Assembly: GCF_021245735.1 (NCBI RefSeq)
Contig: NZ_JAJISB010000020.1
Coordinates: 1 to 64,000 of the forward strand
From: Brevibacillus daliensis
GTDB taxonomy: Bacteria; Bacillota; Bacilli; Brevibacillales; Brevibacillaceae
Length of the DNA: 64,000 nt
Direction of reading: 5' to 3'
The translations under genes were made by a program, and so were the position numbers. The notes under the pieces are model-generated. The model saw nothing but the letters and a program-made list of their open reading frames with translations, did not search any database and was not told the origin of the DNA. Each line of letters opens with the position of its first letter. Within the stretch, counting starts at the first letter, position 1. Positions 33,173-41,585 of the stretch are shown here, piece after piece.

Positions 33173-33505
33173 ATGGAATGGATCGAGCTAGCTTCTATTT
33201 ATGAACCAGCCAATCCAAATTCGTTAACGTGGTATGATTTGTTCTTTCAATGGGCAGATTTACAACGTTTCTGGATTATTTTTGTTTATTTATTGATCGT
33301 TTACTATCTAGGCTTTGCGGAGAGAATTCGCATGCCGATTTTAAAAACAGCCATGCTTATCATCCTATTGTTAATCGGTTCTATAATTTTCTCCATTCTT
33401 GACACACAATTACCTGTAAGAGGCGGACTATTTGTTGCCATCCTAGTCTTGCTCGTTGTAAAATTCCGCAGTAAAGCAAGTAAATCCCGAAGAGCGGAGG
33501 GATAA
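33173..33505 (+). CDS. ylaH: YlaH-like membrane protein
   Basis: This 110-aa protein has three hydrophobic segments (about 32-49, 56-75, 80-97) and the YlaH-type pattern DLFFQWADLQRFWIIFVYLLIVYYLGFAERIRMPILKTA. In B. subtilis ylaH lies directly after typA (ylaG), consistent with its position here. Its function is unknown. GAGAGGAAAG precedes the ATG, and the next gene starts two bases after its stop codon. Confidence 0.8.
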   Translation: MEWIELASIYEPANPNSLTWYDLFFQWADLQRFWIIFVYLLIVYYLGFAERIRMPILKTAMLIILLLIGSIIFSILDTQLPVRGGLFVAILVLLVVKFRSKASKSRRAEG

Positions 33506-33507
33506 GA

Positions 33508-33780
33508 ATGAAACGCTCAGATGCTTTGTATAACTGGCTACAGATTCGTGTTGTGCTGGATGAAAGACCTGATGATTTATCAGCACAGGATACAGAATCA
33601 TTTTTTAAACAAATTCTGGTTGAAGACCATAAGTTAAATATGTTAACCTATGTACGTGAGGAACTTCATTATGTGCTTACATATGTGACAGAAGAAGGAC
33701 CAAAAGAAACGAAGTTCGATCGGGATGCAGTAGAACTTTTACTCACAGCGATTCAGGCTGAACCTAAGTATGCAGAGTAA
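33508..33780 (+). CDS. Hypothetical protein downstream of ylaH (90 aa)
   Basis: The product begins MKRSDALYNWLQIRVVLDER and is acidic and probably soluble, with ELHYVLTYVTEEGPKETKFDRDAVELLL forming a strand-turn-helix pattern. It starts two bases after ylaH, so it is almost certainly co-transcribed and translationally coupled with it. GCGGAGGGATAAG provides the ribosome-binding site inside the ylaH end. I do not recognise a family. Confidence 0.75.
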   Translation: MKRSDALYNWLQIRVVLDERPDDLSAQDTESFFKQILVEDHKLNMLTYVREELHYVLTYVTEEGPKETKFDRDAVELLLTAIQAEPKYAE

Positions 33781-33790
33781 GAAAAATGAT

Positions 33791-33826
33791 AATCGGCTCC
33801 CCCGGTAATCTCGGGGGAGCCGATTT
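33791..33826 (+). terminator. Rho-independent terminator
   Basis: AATCGGCTCCCCCG pairs perfectly with CGGGGGAGCCGATT, followed by TGTTTT. One of the strongest hairpins in the window. Confidence 0.95.
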
Positions 33827-33844
33827 GTTTTGAAATATTTATTA

Positions 33845-34045
33845 TCATCTCAGCCTACTTATCCTACGTAACGGTCTACTCATTGCTGCAATAGTCCCAA
33901 GAACTTTGTTGGTCAGGCCAAATCCAGTGATTCCCCATGTATATGGATTATTATAACAACTCCGCTTTTGTCTTGCTTTTACCATGCAAATGCCAGCGAC
34001 AATAACAAATGTACCTAGAACAATTGTAACAAAACCTTTCCTCAT
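33845..34045 (-). CDS. Small membrane protein (66 aa)
   Basis: The product starts MRKGFVTIVLGTFVIVAGICMV, a single hydrophobic segment that may be an anchor or signal, followed by a basic Cys-containing segment (KARQKRSCYNNPYTWG) and an Arg-rich C-terminus. ATG 34045 has GGGAGGTG six bases upstream. I recognise no family. It converges with the hypothetical gene at 33508-33780. Confidence 0.6.
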   Translation of the reverse strand: MRKGFVTIVLGTFVIVAGICMVKARQKRSCYNNPYTWGITGFGLTNKVLGTIAAMSRPLRRISRLR

Positions 34046-34200
34046 GCTCATCACCTCCCTTGTTAGTTTGGCTTTATACAAGCAAGGCTAATCCGGAGAA
34101 ATGTTGGTTATGTGTTTAAAAGAAATAAAGGAAAATTGAAACATTCGATTAGCTTCAAACGTCTAGGAAACAGAATAATGAGAAAGGGGATTTCTCTCTC

Positions 34201-35349
34201 ATGACCGTGAAAGGCTCAAAATTAGTCTGGGGAGCAGCAGTATTATTACTTTTATTTGCTTCATTACCACTGCTTGCAAATGCAGGAGAAGATAAAAATA
34301 AAGGGAATGACAAGCAACCTGCACCCATTGAAGTTGTGGAAGAAAAGCCACCAACTAATCCTGTAGTATTACCAGGACAAGTTAAAGAAAATGCGATGTA
34401 TAATTTACGAACGTTGGAAGAAGAAAATCCTTTATTTAAGGACATGTTACTTAATAAATATCAGGATCGAGTCTTTGTAGTTGTAAAGGACCCGAGTATC
34501 TCTTTTGAAAAAAGCTTGGCTGATGTGACCCAGGAATATGGCCCAGAATGGGCAAGTATCTTAAAAGATGACTTTAGGGACATTTACCTGACCATTCGAG
34601 CAATGGAAAAAGGATTTGTAGAATATAACGAAGAGACAAAAGAGGGAATAACGAGTATTTCTGGAAAGGTAAATCAAGGAATCACTAAGGTTGTAGTCAA
34701 GACTGAAAAAGGGAACCAAGTTGAAGTGAAAAAATTTACAGCCCAGCATACATTCTGTATCAGTCTTCCTGCGGCTGCAGCAGGGGAGCTTATTACATTG
34801 CAGTCTTATGATTTTGACAAAATGGTAGAGGAAGTTAAACTTCGTATCAAGAATGCTCCTCCTAATGTTGAAAATGCAATCGTATACTCTCTTGCTCAAT
34901 ATAGTACGTCTCATAATGAAATGGTCTTTAAGGGAAAAGTGAAAAATAACGTGGATAAGGTGCGCGTAACGTTTGGTACGGTATCGAAAGAAATTCCAAT
35001 GGAAAAGTCATGGAGTTATATCAGTTCGTATGAATGGCGCTTACCTTCCGATGGAAAAGGTATGCCTAAGGAAGCTTTTGTTGAAGCCATTGTAAATGGA
35101 AATATTGTGGATAGCAAAACAGTTGAAGTAGTTAACCTCTGGGGGAATTTGGAGAACAAGTGGAATAGCCTGATGGGTACTGAACCTGAACCAGCCACTA
35201 CTCCTACCCCTGTTATCGTTCCTGCTCCTCAAGAAGATGACAAATCAGAAAAAGAGCGTAAAAAAGAGGAGAAGGAAAGAGAGAAAAAAGAGAAGGAAGA
35301 ACGGAAGAAGAACAAGAAATCAGAGCGTGAAGAAGACGACGATGATTAG
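34201..35349 (+). CDS. Secreted protein with highly charged Lys/Glu tail (382 aa)
   Basis: A Sec signal peptide (VWGAAVLLLLFASLPLLANAGE, cleavage after about residue 28) precedes a mature domain of about 300 residues. Two segments, 156-215 and 238-300, look like beta-sandwich modules (GITSISGKVNQGITKVVVKTEKG; VFKGKVKNNVDKVRVTFGTV). A Pro/Thr linker follows, then about 45 residues almost entirely Lys, Glu, Arg and Asp, ending DDDD. The tail might bind wall polymers or calcium, but that is a guess. The ATG has an AAAGGGGA site. No recognised family. Confidence 0.65.
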   Translation: MTVKGSKLVWGAAVLLLLFASLPLLANAGEDKNKGNDKQPAPIEVVEEKPPTNPVVLPGQVKENAMYNLRTLEEENPLFKDMLLNKYQDRVFVVVKDPSISFEKSLADVTQEYGPEWASILKDDFRDIYLTIRAMEKGFVEYNEETKEGITSISGKVNQGITKVVVKTEKGNQVEVKKFTAQHTFCISLPAAAAGELITLQSYDFDKMVEEVKLRIKNAPPNVENAIVYSLAQYSTSHNEMVFKGKVKNNVDKVRVTFGTVSKEIPMEKSWSYISSYEWRLPSDGKGMPKEAFVEAIVNGNIVDSKTVEVVNLWGNLENKWNSLMGTEPEPATTPTPVIVPAPQEDDKSEKERKKEEKEREKKEKEERKKNKKSEREEDDDD

Positions 35350-35378
35350 AAGTAAATATACAGAAAAAGCGTAATATA

Positions 35379-35425
35379 ACAGGGTGTTCTTCAGTTGATA
35401 ATGAGGTTGAAGACACCCTGTTTAG
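35379..35425 (+). terminator. Probable terminator
   Basis: ACAGGGTGT pairs with ACACCCTGT, with further TCTTCA/TGAAG pairing inside; the T tract is short. Confidence 0.6.
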
Positions 35426-35450
35426 TTCGTGCAAGGGTATATGTATTTTT

Positions 35451-35801
35451 TCATTGATAAGATTGAACATAATCTATAATTTGTCGAATATAATCACCGA
35501 TAATCGGTAGGGATAAGAACTTAGATAATAAAGCACCAAAAAAGGCCAGGACGATGGCTGTTCCAATTGTCAGACCTAGTCCTTTGGCCAAACCAGCAAC
35601 GAAGTTAGTCCATAGCAATCGTTTAGGAGTCGTATAATTACGAATCATATCAGCTAAGCGTATTTCTTCGAAAAAAAGACCAAATTGTTGTAGCAAACGA
35701 TTCGTCTCTTTGATTTCCTTTAGTTCATCAAGAACCTTTTCTAATTCTCCCTTTGTATGTTCTAGCTCCTGTAGAAGTTTATCATTTTTCTCAGGGGTCA
35801 T
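35451..35801 (-). CDS. DUF5665-like coiled-coil membrane protein (116 aa)
   Basis: The product starts MTPEKNDKLLQELEHTKGEL; residues 7-45 form a coiled coil with Leu/Ile heptads, then ADMIRNYTTPKRLLWTNFVAGLAKGLGLTIGTAIVLAFFGALL provides an amphipathic stretch and one transmembrane segment. This arrangement (coiled coil, then NFxxGLARGLGxxxG and a membrane anchor) is that of the DUF5665 family, of unknown function. ATG 35801 has GAAAGGGTG eight bases upstream. Confidence 0.7.
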   Translation of the reverse strand: MTPEKNDKLLQELEHTKGELEKVLDELKEIKETNRLLQQFGLFFEEIRLADMIRNYTTPKRLLWTNFVAGLAKGLGLTIGTAIVLAFFGALLSKFLSLPIIGDYIRQIIDYVQSYQ

Positions 35802-35916
35802 TATGAAAACACCCTTTCTATGTGAAATGCGCATCTCTGCCGATGATAACATTGCTTCAGCCTGTGAGCCAATGTACAATTAATGATATATGCGAGAAAA
35901 TAAGGAGGATGATGAT

Positions 35917-36378
35917 ATGGCAGAAACTGTAGCCGAATCTTTATCTGAAGAGCTTTATCAAATCCTGCAACAGGAACACTTTGTTACACTGGGAACAGTA
36001 GACCACGAGAGCAAAGGTCCATCTCTTAATGCAATCTCATGGGCGCTTGCTATAGATAAGAAGACAATTCGTTTTGCTGTAGATAGCCGTTCGCGAATTA
36101 TCTCTAATGTGCAGCGTAATCCACAAGTAGTAGTAAATCTAATTGGTGCAGGTTCAACCTATTCGATAAATGGAAAGGCTTCCTTGCTAACAGAAAAATT
36201 GGAAGATGTACCATTGAAACTGGCTATGATTAATATTGATATCGAGAGTGTACGTGATATTATGTTCTATGGTTCTAGAATCAGTGTGGAGCCCAGGTAC
36301 GAAAAAACGTATAATCAAAAGGCAGCAGCAAAACTGGATCAACAAGTTATGACTGCTCTGCGCAATGAAAATATCTAA
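35917..36378 (+). CDS. Pyridoxamine 5'-phosphate oxidase-family (FMN-binding split-barrel) protein
   Basis: This 153-aa protein has the split-barrel pattern of small FMN-binding proteins: HFVTLGTVDHESKGPSLNAISWALAIDKKTIRFAVDSRSRIISNVQRNPQVVVNL near residues 21-75. Relatives are general-stress and flavin-reductase-like proteins; the C-terminal catalytic part of true pyridoxamine phosphate oxidase is absent. ATG 35917 has AAGGAGG nine to ten bases upstream; an upstream in-frame ATG lacks a site. The reaction is unknown. Confidence 0.75.
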   Translation: MAETVAESLSEELYQILQQEHFVTLGTVDHESKGPSLNAISWALAIDKKTIRFAVDSRSRIISNVQRNPQVVVNLIGAGSTYSINGKASLLTEKLEDVPLKLAMINIDIESVRDIMFYGSRISVEPRYEKTYNQKAAAKLDQQVMTALRNENI

Positions 36379-36484
36379 TTATCGGTAGCATAAGCTAAAT
36401 GAGTGAACATCATACTTACTAGTAGGGAAAAGAGATCTTGCGATGGGGTCTTTTTTCTTTTTGGGGAATTTTATCATCGTATCG

Positions 36485-36523
36485 AAAAGCAAATGACTGA
36501 TCCCTAGTAGAGATCAGTCATTT
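36485..36523 (-). terminator. Terminator of the first HTH-TPR gene
   Basis: On the minus strand, AAATGACTGATC pairs with GATCAGTCATTT, then GCTTTT. The loop is nine bases. Confidence 0.75.
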
Positions 36524-36542
36524 CGTCAATCGAGGTATTAAC

Positions 36543-37811
36543 TTACGCATCTAAATGCTTTGTTATAGAGCGCTCATACATTTTTGCAGCCTGCTCAAAA
36601 CGATGATTTTTAAGATGAATGTGACCCAGAAGCTGATATGTTTTTACCAGAAATTTCTGCATGTTCTTAATAGTAAAATATCCACGTGCATTTTCCAGGT
36701 GAATAAGAGCCTCATCTTCATTTCCATGAAACAACATCACTTCAGCTAATATAAACTGTGCTTCTGCTAATGTTTTTTCATCTCCAGTCGAGATAACCAG
36801 CTGGCACAATTCTTTTGCATCAGATACTTGTTCCTTCATTCGATACACATCTGCTAACACGATTCTAGTCTGATTAAGTAAAGAAATGTCCTTACTACTT
36901 TCTAAGGCTGAAAGGGCAAGCTTTAAGCTGTTCTCAGCTTTATCCAGTTGGTTGTTTTCAGTGAAGAGAGCGCCTAATCTTTGATTAACTTCTGCTAAAC
37001 GAATAGGCTGGTTAGCAATCTGGAACAGAGATGCGGCCTGTCTGAAGTTAAGCTCTGAATTATGATAATCTGCAATTGCTTGGTAGCAATTACCCAGGGC
37101 TAAGTACAAGTCACCACTTCTGTAAAGAATGCCATAATTTTTGTTCAAATCTTGAGCGTGATGTAAATGTTCAATCGCGGAATAAAATTCTCCCAACAAT
37201 ACATGCATGTTTCCAAGATGCAATAGAACAGAAATGCGAAGTAATCCACTAATTTCATAGCGATTCAGCAATTGAAGAGCCTCATGTAACAGCGAGACAG
37301 CGCTTTCAGGTTTGTTCCCTTCACAATAAAAATGACCTAATGAGTCAAGAGCTCGAATTAACACTGTAGGATTATCATTTTCTCTTGTTAAGATAATACT
37401 GTTACGATAGTGTTCTTCAGCTTGGTCGGATCTGCCATCTATTTCGGCAATCTTTCCCTTTGCCCAGAGAAAAACGCCTTCCTCTGAGACTGGAATACTT
37501 GCTCCTTGCAATTTAATTAACCATTTACGGGCAATTTCCCATTCTTGTTCGTCTATTCTATTGATGATATGGCGCAAAGAATTTTGAATTTCGACTAGTG
37601 TGAAGGATGGATTTTCTGATTCGGTCCATAGTTCCTTGATTTCGGTTTGCAACCGTTTTGCCAATTGTTCCAATATTTCAGGAGAAGGAATTACCTGTCC
37701 TTTTTCAATTTGGCTAACATAGCTGCGGTTACAAATACCTTCAGCAAGGTCACCTTGTGTCATCTTTAATCTTTTACGGAACTCGCGAAGTCGTTTACCT
37801 ACTTGCGTCAT
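36543..37811 (-). CDS. HTH-TPR transcriptional regulator (NprR/RRNPP-like size), paralogue 1
   Basis: This 422-aa protein has an N-terminal XRE-type helix-turn-helix (VGKRLREFRKRLKMTQGDLAEGICNRSYVSQIEKG, residues 4-38) and then about nine TPR-like helical repeats (for example AVSLLHEALQLLNRYEISGLLRISVLLHLG). This is the layout and length of NprR-type peptide-sensing regulators. ATG 37811 follows AAGGGTG; a longer frame begins upstream without a site. No propeptide-like ORF is visible downstream before the terminator at 36485-36523, so sensing of a peptide is unproven. It is about half identical by eye in the HTH region to the adjacent gene. Confidence 0.82.
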   Translation of the reverse strand: MTQVGKRLREFRKRLKMTQGDLAEGICNRSYVSQIEKGQVIPSPEILEQLAKRLQTEIKELWTESENPSFTLVEIQNSLRHIINRIDEQEWEIARKWLIKLQGASIPVSEEGVFLWAKGKIAEIDGRSDQAEEHYRNSIILTRENDNPTVLIRALDSLGHFYCEGNKPESAVSLLHEALQLLNRYEISGLLRISVLLHLGNMHVLLGEFYSAIEHLHHAQDLNKNYGILYRSGDLYLALGNCYQAIADYHNSELNFRQAASLFQIANQPIRLAEVNQRLGALFTENNQLDKAENSLKLALSALESSKDISLLNQTRIVLADVYRMKEQVSDAKELCQLVISTGDEKTLAEAQFILAEVMLFHGNEDEALIHLENARGYFTIKNMQKFLVKTYQLLGHIHLKNHRFEQAAKMYERSITKHLDA

Positions 37812-37982
37812 ATAGCAAACACCCTTGTTCATAAATTTGTTTTTTTCGTGAATAATTACATTATACATCTAACTTTGAGAAAAGTAACAATAAAATATAC
37901 GTTGTGAAAGAAAAAATAAGTAACAAAATTTAATTTGTTGTTTTTTAATTAACGAAACATTTTAATTATGTTTGGTATAGAT

Positions 37983-38009
37983 AAAAAAATGGGGCTGCGT
38001 AGCCCCATT
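37983..38009 (-). terminator. Terminator of the second HTH-TPR gene
   Basis: ATGGGGCT pairs with AGCCCCAT, with seven T residues on the minus strand, only a few bases after the stop codon. Confidence 0.92.
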
Positions 38010-38013
38010 TTAA

Positions 38014-39276
38014 CTATTTATATAGTCCCACTAAACGTGTTACCGTTTCTGGCTGTTCACTCTTTATCCCTAGTTTAACTAACAGTTTGTAAGACTTTAC
38101 TGCATATTGGTCTAATTGTTCTTCACTAAAATAAGCTAAAGCTTGTTCCAAATGGTAAAGTGCTTGTGCATGCTCATCGCATTCAGCCAATATTTCGGCA
38201 TATGTCAGATTTGTTTCAGCCAATAAATGAGGAGTTGTTTTGTTAGTAATGATAGACTCACATAAGTCACGAGCTTTTATTATTTGTCCCATATCTTTGT
38301 ATAATTGCGCTAATTCGCTCGTTGCATTGTTAGTCCAGTGTTTTTGATCCAGTTTTTGCAGGATTTCTAATGACTTAAGCAAATATACCTCAGCTTGCTC
38401 ATGACGACTGGTTACTCGATACAAGATACCTAGGTTGTTATACGTGTTAGCAATCAATTTTTCATCCGGTATGATTTGTAATACTTCAAGTGCTAGTAGA
38501 TTGTAGGTTTCCGCATGCTCAAAGTTCTGAAGATGTAGGTGGCAAATAGCCAGTCCCATATAGATATGGGCGCTTTTGTACATGGTTCCATATGCTTCAT
38601 TAAGCGATACTGCCTGATTTAAAAGTTCAATAGCACTATAATACTCTTCCAGATTACCGTGCATTTTGGCAGAGGTGTAAAGTAGCGAAATGCGAAGCAA
38701 TCCACCAATTTCGTAGCGATTCACAACTTGTAAGGCTTCATTCAAAAGTGGAATAGCTTTTTTGGCTTGCCTGGTCATGCCGTAGAAATATCCTAATGAT
38801 TGTAAGCTTCTGACCAAGGAGATGGGATCATCCACTTCTCGTGCTATCTGAATACTATTTAGTAGGAGCTCCCCCACATCTTCAAAACGCTGGTCATATT
38901 GAGCTAACTCTGCTTTTGCCCACAGATAAACCGTTTGATCCTGTGGTCGCAATTGCTGACCCTTCAGTTTAAAAAGCCATTTGCGAGAAATCTCCATATC
39001 ATTTGCTTCCAGACGATTTACGATATGTCGAAGTGCATTTTGAATCTCCACTTCAGAAAAGCCAAGTTGAGCTTCTGACTCAGTCCATAGCTCTTTTAAA
39101 TCGGTTTGTAGACGCTTCGCCAGCTGATCTAGGATTTCAGGAGATGGAATTACATTTCCTTTTTCAATTTGGCTTACGTAACTTCGATTACAAATACCTA
39201 CGGCGAGTTCTTCTTGTGTCATGCGCAAGTTTTTTCGAAAATGACGTAAACGTTTACCGACATGTGTCACATTCAT
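38014..39276 (-). CDS. HTH-TPR transcriptional regulator (NprR/RRNPP-like size), paralogue 2
   Basis: This 420-aa protein has the same plan as its neighbour: an XRE helix-turn-helix (HVGKRLRHFRKNLRMTQEELAVGICNRSYVSQIEKG) and a TPR-like superhelix (AIPLLNEALQVVNRYEIGGLLRISLLYTSAKMHG; TYNNLGILYRVTSRHEQAEVYLLKSLEIL). The recognition helix NRSYVSQIE is identical in both, so they may share operators. ATG 39276 has GGGA nine bases upstream. Its promoter (TGTCAA, 16-bp spacer, TATAAT on the minus strand) overlaps that of a divergent short transcript. The terminator directly after the stop codon leaves no room for a downstream propeptide gene. Confidence 0.82.
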   Translation of the reverse strand: MNVTHVGKRLRHFRKNLRMTQEELAVGICNRSYVSQIEKGNVIPSPEILDQLAKRLQTDLKELWTESEAQLGFSEVEIQNALRHIVNRLEANDMEISRKWLFKLKGQQLRPQDQTVYLWAKAELAQYDQRFEDVGELLLNSIQIAREVDDPISLVRSLQSLGYFYGMTRQAKKAIPLLNEALQVVNRYEIGGLLRISLLYTSAKMHGNLEEYYSAIELLNQAVSLNEAYGTMYKSAHIYMGLAICHLHLQNFEHAETYNLLALEVLQIIPDEKLIANTYNNLGILYRVTSRHEQAEVYLLKSLEILQKLDQKHWTNNATSELAQLYKDMGQIIKARDLCESIITNKTTPHLLAETNLTYAEILAECDEHAQALYHLEQALAYFSEEQLDQYAVKSYKLLVKLGIKSEQPETVTRLVGLYK

Positions 39277-39303
39277 ATCCACCATTCCCTGTTTTTATTT
39301 ATT

Positions 39304-39354
39304 ATTATACATACAAATTACTAAATTGACATATTTTTCTTACTATTATAAGAT
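39304..39354. promoter_or_regulatory. Overlapping divergent promoters sharing one -35 element
   Basis: Plus strand: TTGACA (39326-39331), 17-bp spacer, TAAGAT (39349-39354). Minus strand: the same hexamer read backwards, TGTCAA, 16-bp spacer, TATAAT (39309-39304). A regulator bound here would affect both directions. Confidence 0.6.
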
Positions 39355-39399
39355 ATATTTGTAACCATAATTCAAATTATTATTTGGGGGTGCGTTTTT

Positions 39400-39432
39400 G
39401 TGAAGAAATTCGGTGCAGACGCGTGGGGCTAA
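39400..39432 (+). CDS. Possible 10-residue micro-ORF in a short divergent transcript
   Basis: GTG 39400 reads MKKFGADAWG and then a stop. GGGGG at 39386-39390 is nine bases upstream, good spacing. A longer overlapping frame from GTG 39390 encodes 36 residues (MRFCEEIRCRRVGLIAHLAK plus 16) but has no spacing to the same G-run. The ORF lies inside a transcript of about 175 nt between a strong promoter and a strong terminator (39504-39534), divergent from an HTH-TPR regulator. It could be a signalling peptide, a leader or a chance ORF in a small RNA. Confidence 0.35.
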   Translation: MKKFGADAWG

Positions 39433-39503
39433 TTGCTCATTTGGCGAAAATGTTACTGGCTTATCACACCCAGCGGATTCCTACTAACTACCTAGATTAA
39501 TAG

Positions 39504-39534
39504 AAAAAAGTTCCTCTAAAGAGGAACTTTTTTT
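39504..39534. terminator. Strong bidirectional terminator
   Basis: AAAAAAGTTCCTC pairs perfectly with GAGGAACTTTTTT over a four-base loop. It ends the short plus-strand transcript and can also serve the aldo/keto reductase gene on the minus strand. Confidence 0.92.
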
Positions 39535-39580
39535 CATATATAAGTATTTAGACTGTATTGTAACGCTGTATAAGTAGCTA

Positions 39581-40624
39581 TTACCCTAGGTGTAGAACAG
39601 GGGTAGGTTTTGTTTGCGTATTAGACATATGTTGTTTGAGACGTTCATTGTAACCATTTACCCATAAAGAGTCAATCATAGCAAACTCTTCATCCGTTAA
39701 TGGAGCTACTTCAGATGCCAATGCAAATTCTTTTAATGTAGCTTCAGATGTGAAATTTGGTAATACGGTAACAACACTTGGACGGTAGAGGGAGAATTGG
39801 ATTGCCAATTGACCAATCGTTCTTTCTTTGCCATCAAACAAGCCTTTCTCTTTCATTTCGTTAACAACATCTACACCAGCCTGCATCCATTCAGTAGGAC
39901 GGTGACTGCGGTGATCACTTTTTTCAAAGTGTTTGTTCGGATCATAGCTACCATCTAGCAGACCAGAAGCATGAGGAACACGAACAATTAATGCACGTTT
40001 CTGTTCATCTGCTAGCGAGAATAGGTTACGAGCAGGATCTTGTTCAACGATGTTATTAATGATTTGGATAGCTCCGTAGCCAGGTCTCTTCAAAGCTGCC
40101 AGAGATTCATCTTCCCAACCAATATCAGGACCCATTGCTGCACCATACTCACGAATTTTACCTTCTTCTTTCAAACGTTCAAGCACCTCATGGACCTCAT
40201 CGCTAAGGACGGATTCCATACGTGGGTTGTGTAATTGATATAAATCGATGTAATCAGTTCCAAGACGCTTCAAGCTTTGTTCGCAAGCGTAGCGAATGTT
40301 TTCCTTAGACCAATTTTGCGGCAATTCTGAATGTCCTTTGCGCTCTCCTGGCAAGTTATAAATGTCATAGCCAAACTTGGTAGCAATAACAACCTTGTCA
40401 CGAATATCACCAAGTGCATCCTTTAAAATTGTTTCACCTAAACCGTTACCATATACATCACCTGTGTCAAAGAAGGTGACACCAAAATCATCATAAGCGG
40501 AGCGAAGCAAGCGTTTTCCCATTTCTTCATCGGTAACGCCCCACCATTTGGTAGCGACAGACCAGACACCGAAACCAACTTCGGAAACTTTCAGATCTGT
40601 GCCGGGAAGGGATCTGTATTTCAT
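39581..40624 (-). CDS. Aldo/keto reductase
   Basis: This 347-aa NADPH-dependent TIM-barrel oxidoreductase starts [29 protein letters not shown]. Family elements: [14 protein letters not shown] (catalytic Asp and Tyr), [11 protein letters not shown] (catalytic Lys), [12 protein letters not shown] (catalytic His), and the C-terminal [26 protein letters not shown] coenzyme-binding region. The substrate is unknown. AAAGGAGAGATT precedes the ATG. Confidence 0.9.
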   Translation of the reverse strand: MKYRSLPGTDLKVSEVGFGVWSVATKWWGVTDEEMGKRLLRSAYDDFGVTFFDTGDVYGNGLGETILKDALGDIRDKVVIATKFGYDIYNLPGERKGHSELPQNWSKENIRYACEQSLKRLGTDYIDLYQLHNPRMESVLSDEVHEVLERLKEEGKIREYGAAMGPDIGWEDESLAALKRPGYGAIQIINNIVEQDPARNLFSLADEQKRALIVRVPHASGLLDGSYDPNKHFEKSDHRSHRPTEWMQAGVDVVNEMKEKGLFDGKERTIGQLAIQFSLYRPSVVTVLPNFTSEATLKEFALASEVAPLTDEEFAMIDSLWVNGYNERLKQHMSNTQTKPTPVLHLG

Positions 40625-40768
40625 CTTAATCTCTCCTTTTAACGCTTCTAATGATTAATAATTCAAAACTAGTTATAAGTTTAACATGTTTAGTTATGAA
40701 AAAGCAGTGACACTTTTGTATTACATGTGGCTGAATAGTGTCAACACTTGGCAATCAAACAAATAGAA

Positions 40769-40807
40769 GGAAGCAGGTATTCCATTTTTGTGGATGAGCC
40801 TGCTTCC
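40769..40807 (-). terminator. Terminator of ylaJ
   Basis: GGAAGCAGG pairs with CCTGCTTCC; on the minus strand TTCTATTTGTTT follows. Confidence 0.75.
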
Positions 40808-40840
40808 AGAAGAAAGAATTGATGGGTATTGTGTTATTTC

Positions 40841-41524
40841 TTATTTGGAGTGACCATTCATGAAACGATCAAAGTGTCCTTTCATGGGGGTACTCTGCTG
40901 TGTGGGTTGACCTGGCAATGATTTTGTTCGTTGTGTTTGCTGCCCTGGTGCGCCTTGAGGATGCTTTCTCTCCTGAACATCTTTAGGTAGCTGTGGCATG
41001 AGTCGTCCCGTAATATCAGCTAATTCTTCCATTATTCCTGCGAAACCTCTTCCTTTTCGCATATCCTCTTGTACTTCAACTACTCGTTGGCGAATGTCAG
41101 CATCAGCGGTTACCATTGCCCTCGCTCCTTGAGGATCCGCTTTCAATGCTTCTGCAACAGAGTACTTAATAACTCCTACTTCTGGCCGATCCAGTTTATC
41201 ATCAACATCGATGGCAACGATTGCATAGTCACCCAGAACGACAGCGGTTGCATTTTTTACGTTTTTCACACTTTTAGCAAGGTGTACTAAGTGCTGAGAT
41301 TTTGCCTGTGAATCTTGATACTGAATAGGGGTTGGTTGGGTTTGTTCAACTCTCTGTGTACGTGGAGCTTGTGGGTGTGCACCCATTTGTTTCTGAGCAC
41401 TTTTTGAAACGGTTCCTTGCGCATTCGATTGATTTTGTGTTGGACTTGGCTTTTGAGCTGAGGGTGTGTTAGTGCAGGCAGTAAGTACGAGACAACAAGC
41501 TAATACAGGAAAAATTTTGTTCAT
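40841..41524 (-). CDS. ylaJ: YhcN/YlaJ-family sporulation lipoprotein
   Basis: This 227-aa lipoprotein has lipobox LTAC (Cys17), a Gln/Pro/Ser-rich linker to about residue 85, and the YhcN/YlaJ domain (LVHLAKSVKNVKNATAVVLGDYAIVAIDVDDKLD). A second low-complexity Gln/Pro tail follows. Position next to ylaK, with typA and ylaH 8 kb away, recalls the B. subtilis yla region (ylaG, H, I, J, K), so it is named ylaJ; orientation relative to ylaK differs. ATG 41524 follows AAAGGAGT. Confidence 0.78.
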   Translation of the reverse strand: MNKIFPVLACCLVLTACTNTPSAQKPSPTQNQSNAQGTVSKSAQKQMGAHPQAPRTQRVEQTQPTPIQYQDSQAKSQHLVHLAKSVKNVKNATAVVLGDYAIVAIDVDDKLDRPEVGVIKYSVAEALKADPQGARAMVTADADIRQRVVEVQEDMRKGRGFAGIMEELADITGRLMPQLPKDVQERKHPQGAPGQQTQRTKSLPGQPTQQSTPMKGHFDRFMNGHSK

Positions 41525-41546
41525 AGTAGGTACTCCTTTCATAAGT

Positions 41547-41585
41547 AAAACTTCTATTCGAAGTGGCAGTTCATTTTCGAAGAAG
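41547..41585 (-). repeat. Dispersed 30-bp repeat, copy D (with 8-9-bp insertion)
   Basis: Its reverse complement reads CTTCTTCGAAAA, a short insertion, then ACTTCGAATAGAAGTTTT, matching copies A-C apart from the insertion. Confidence 0.45.
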
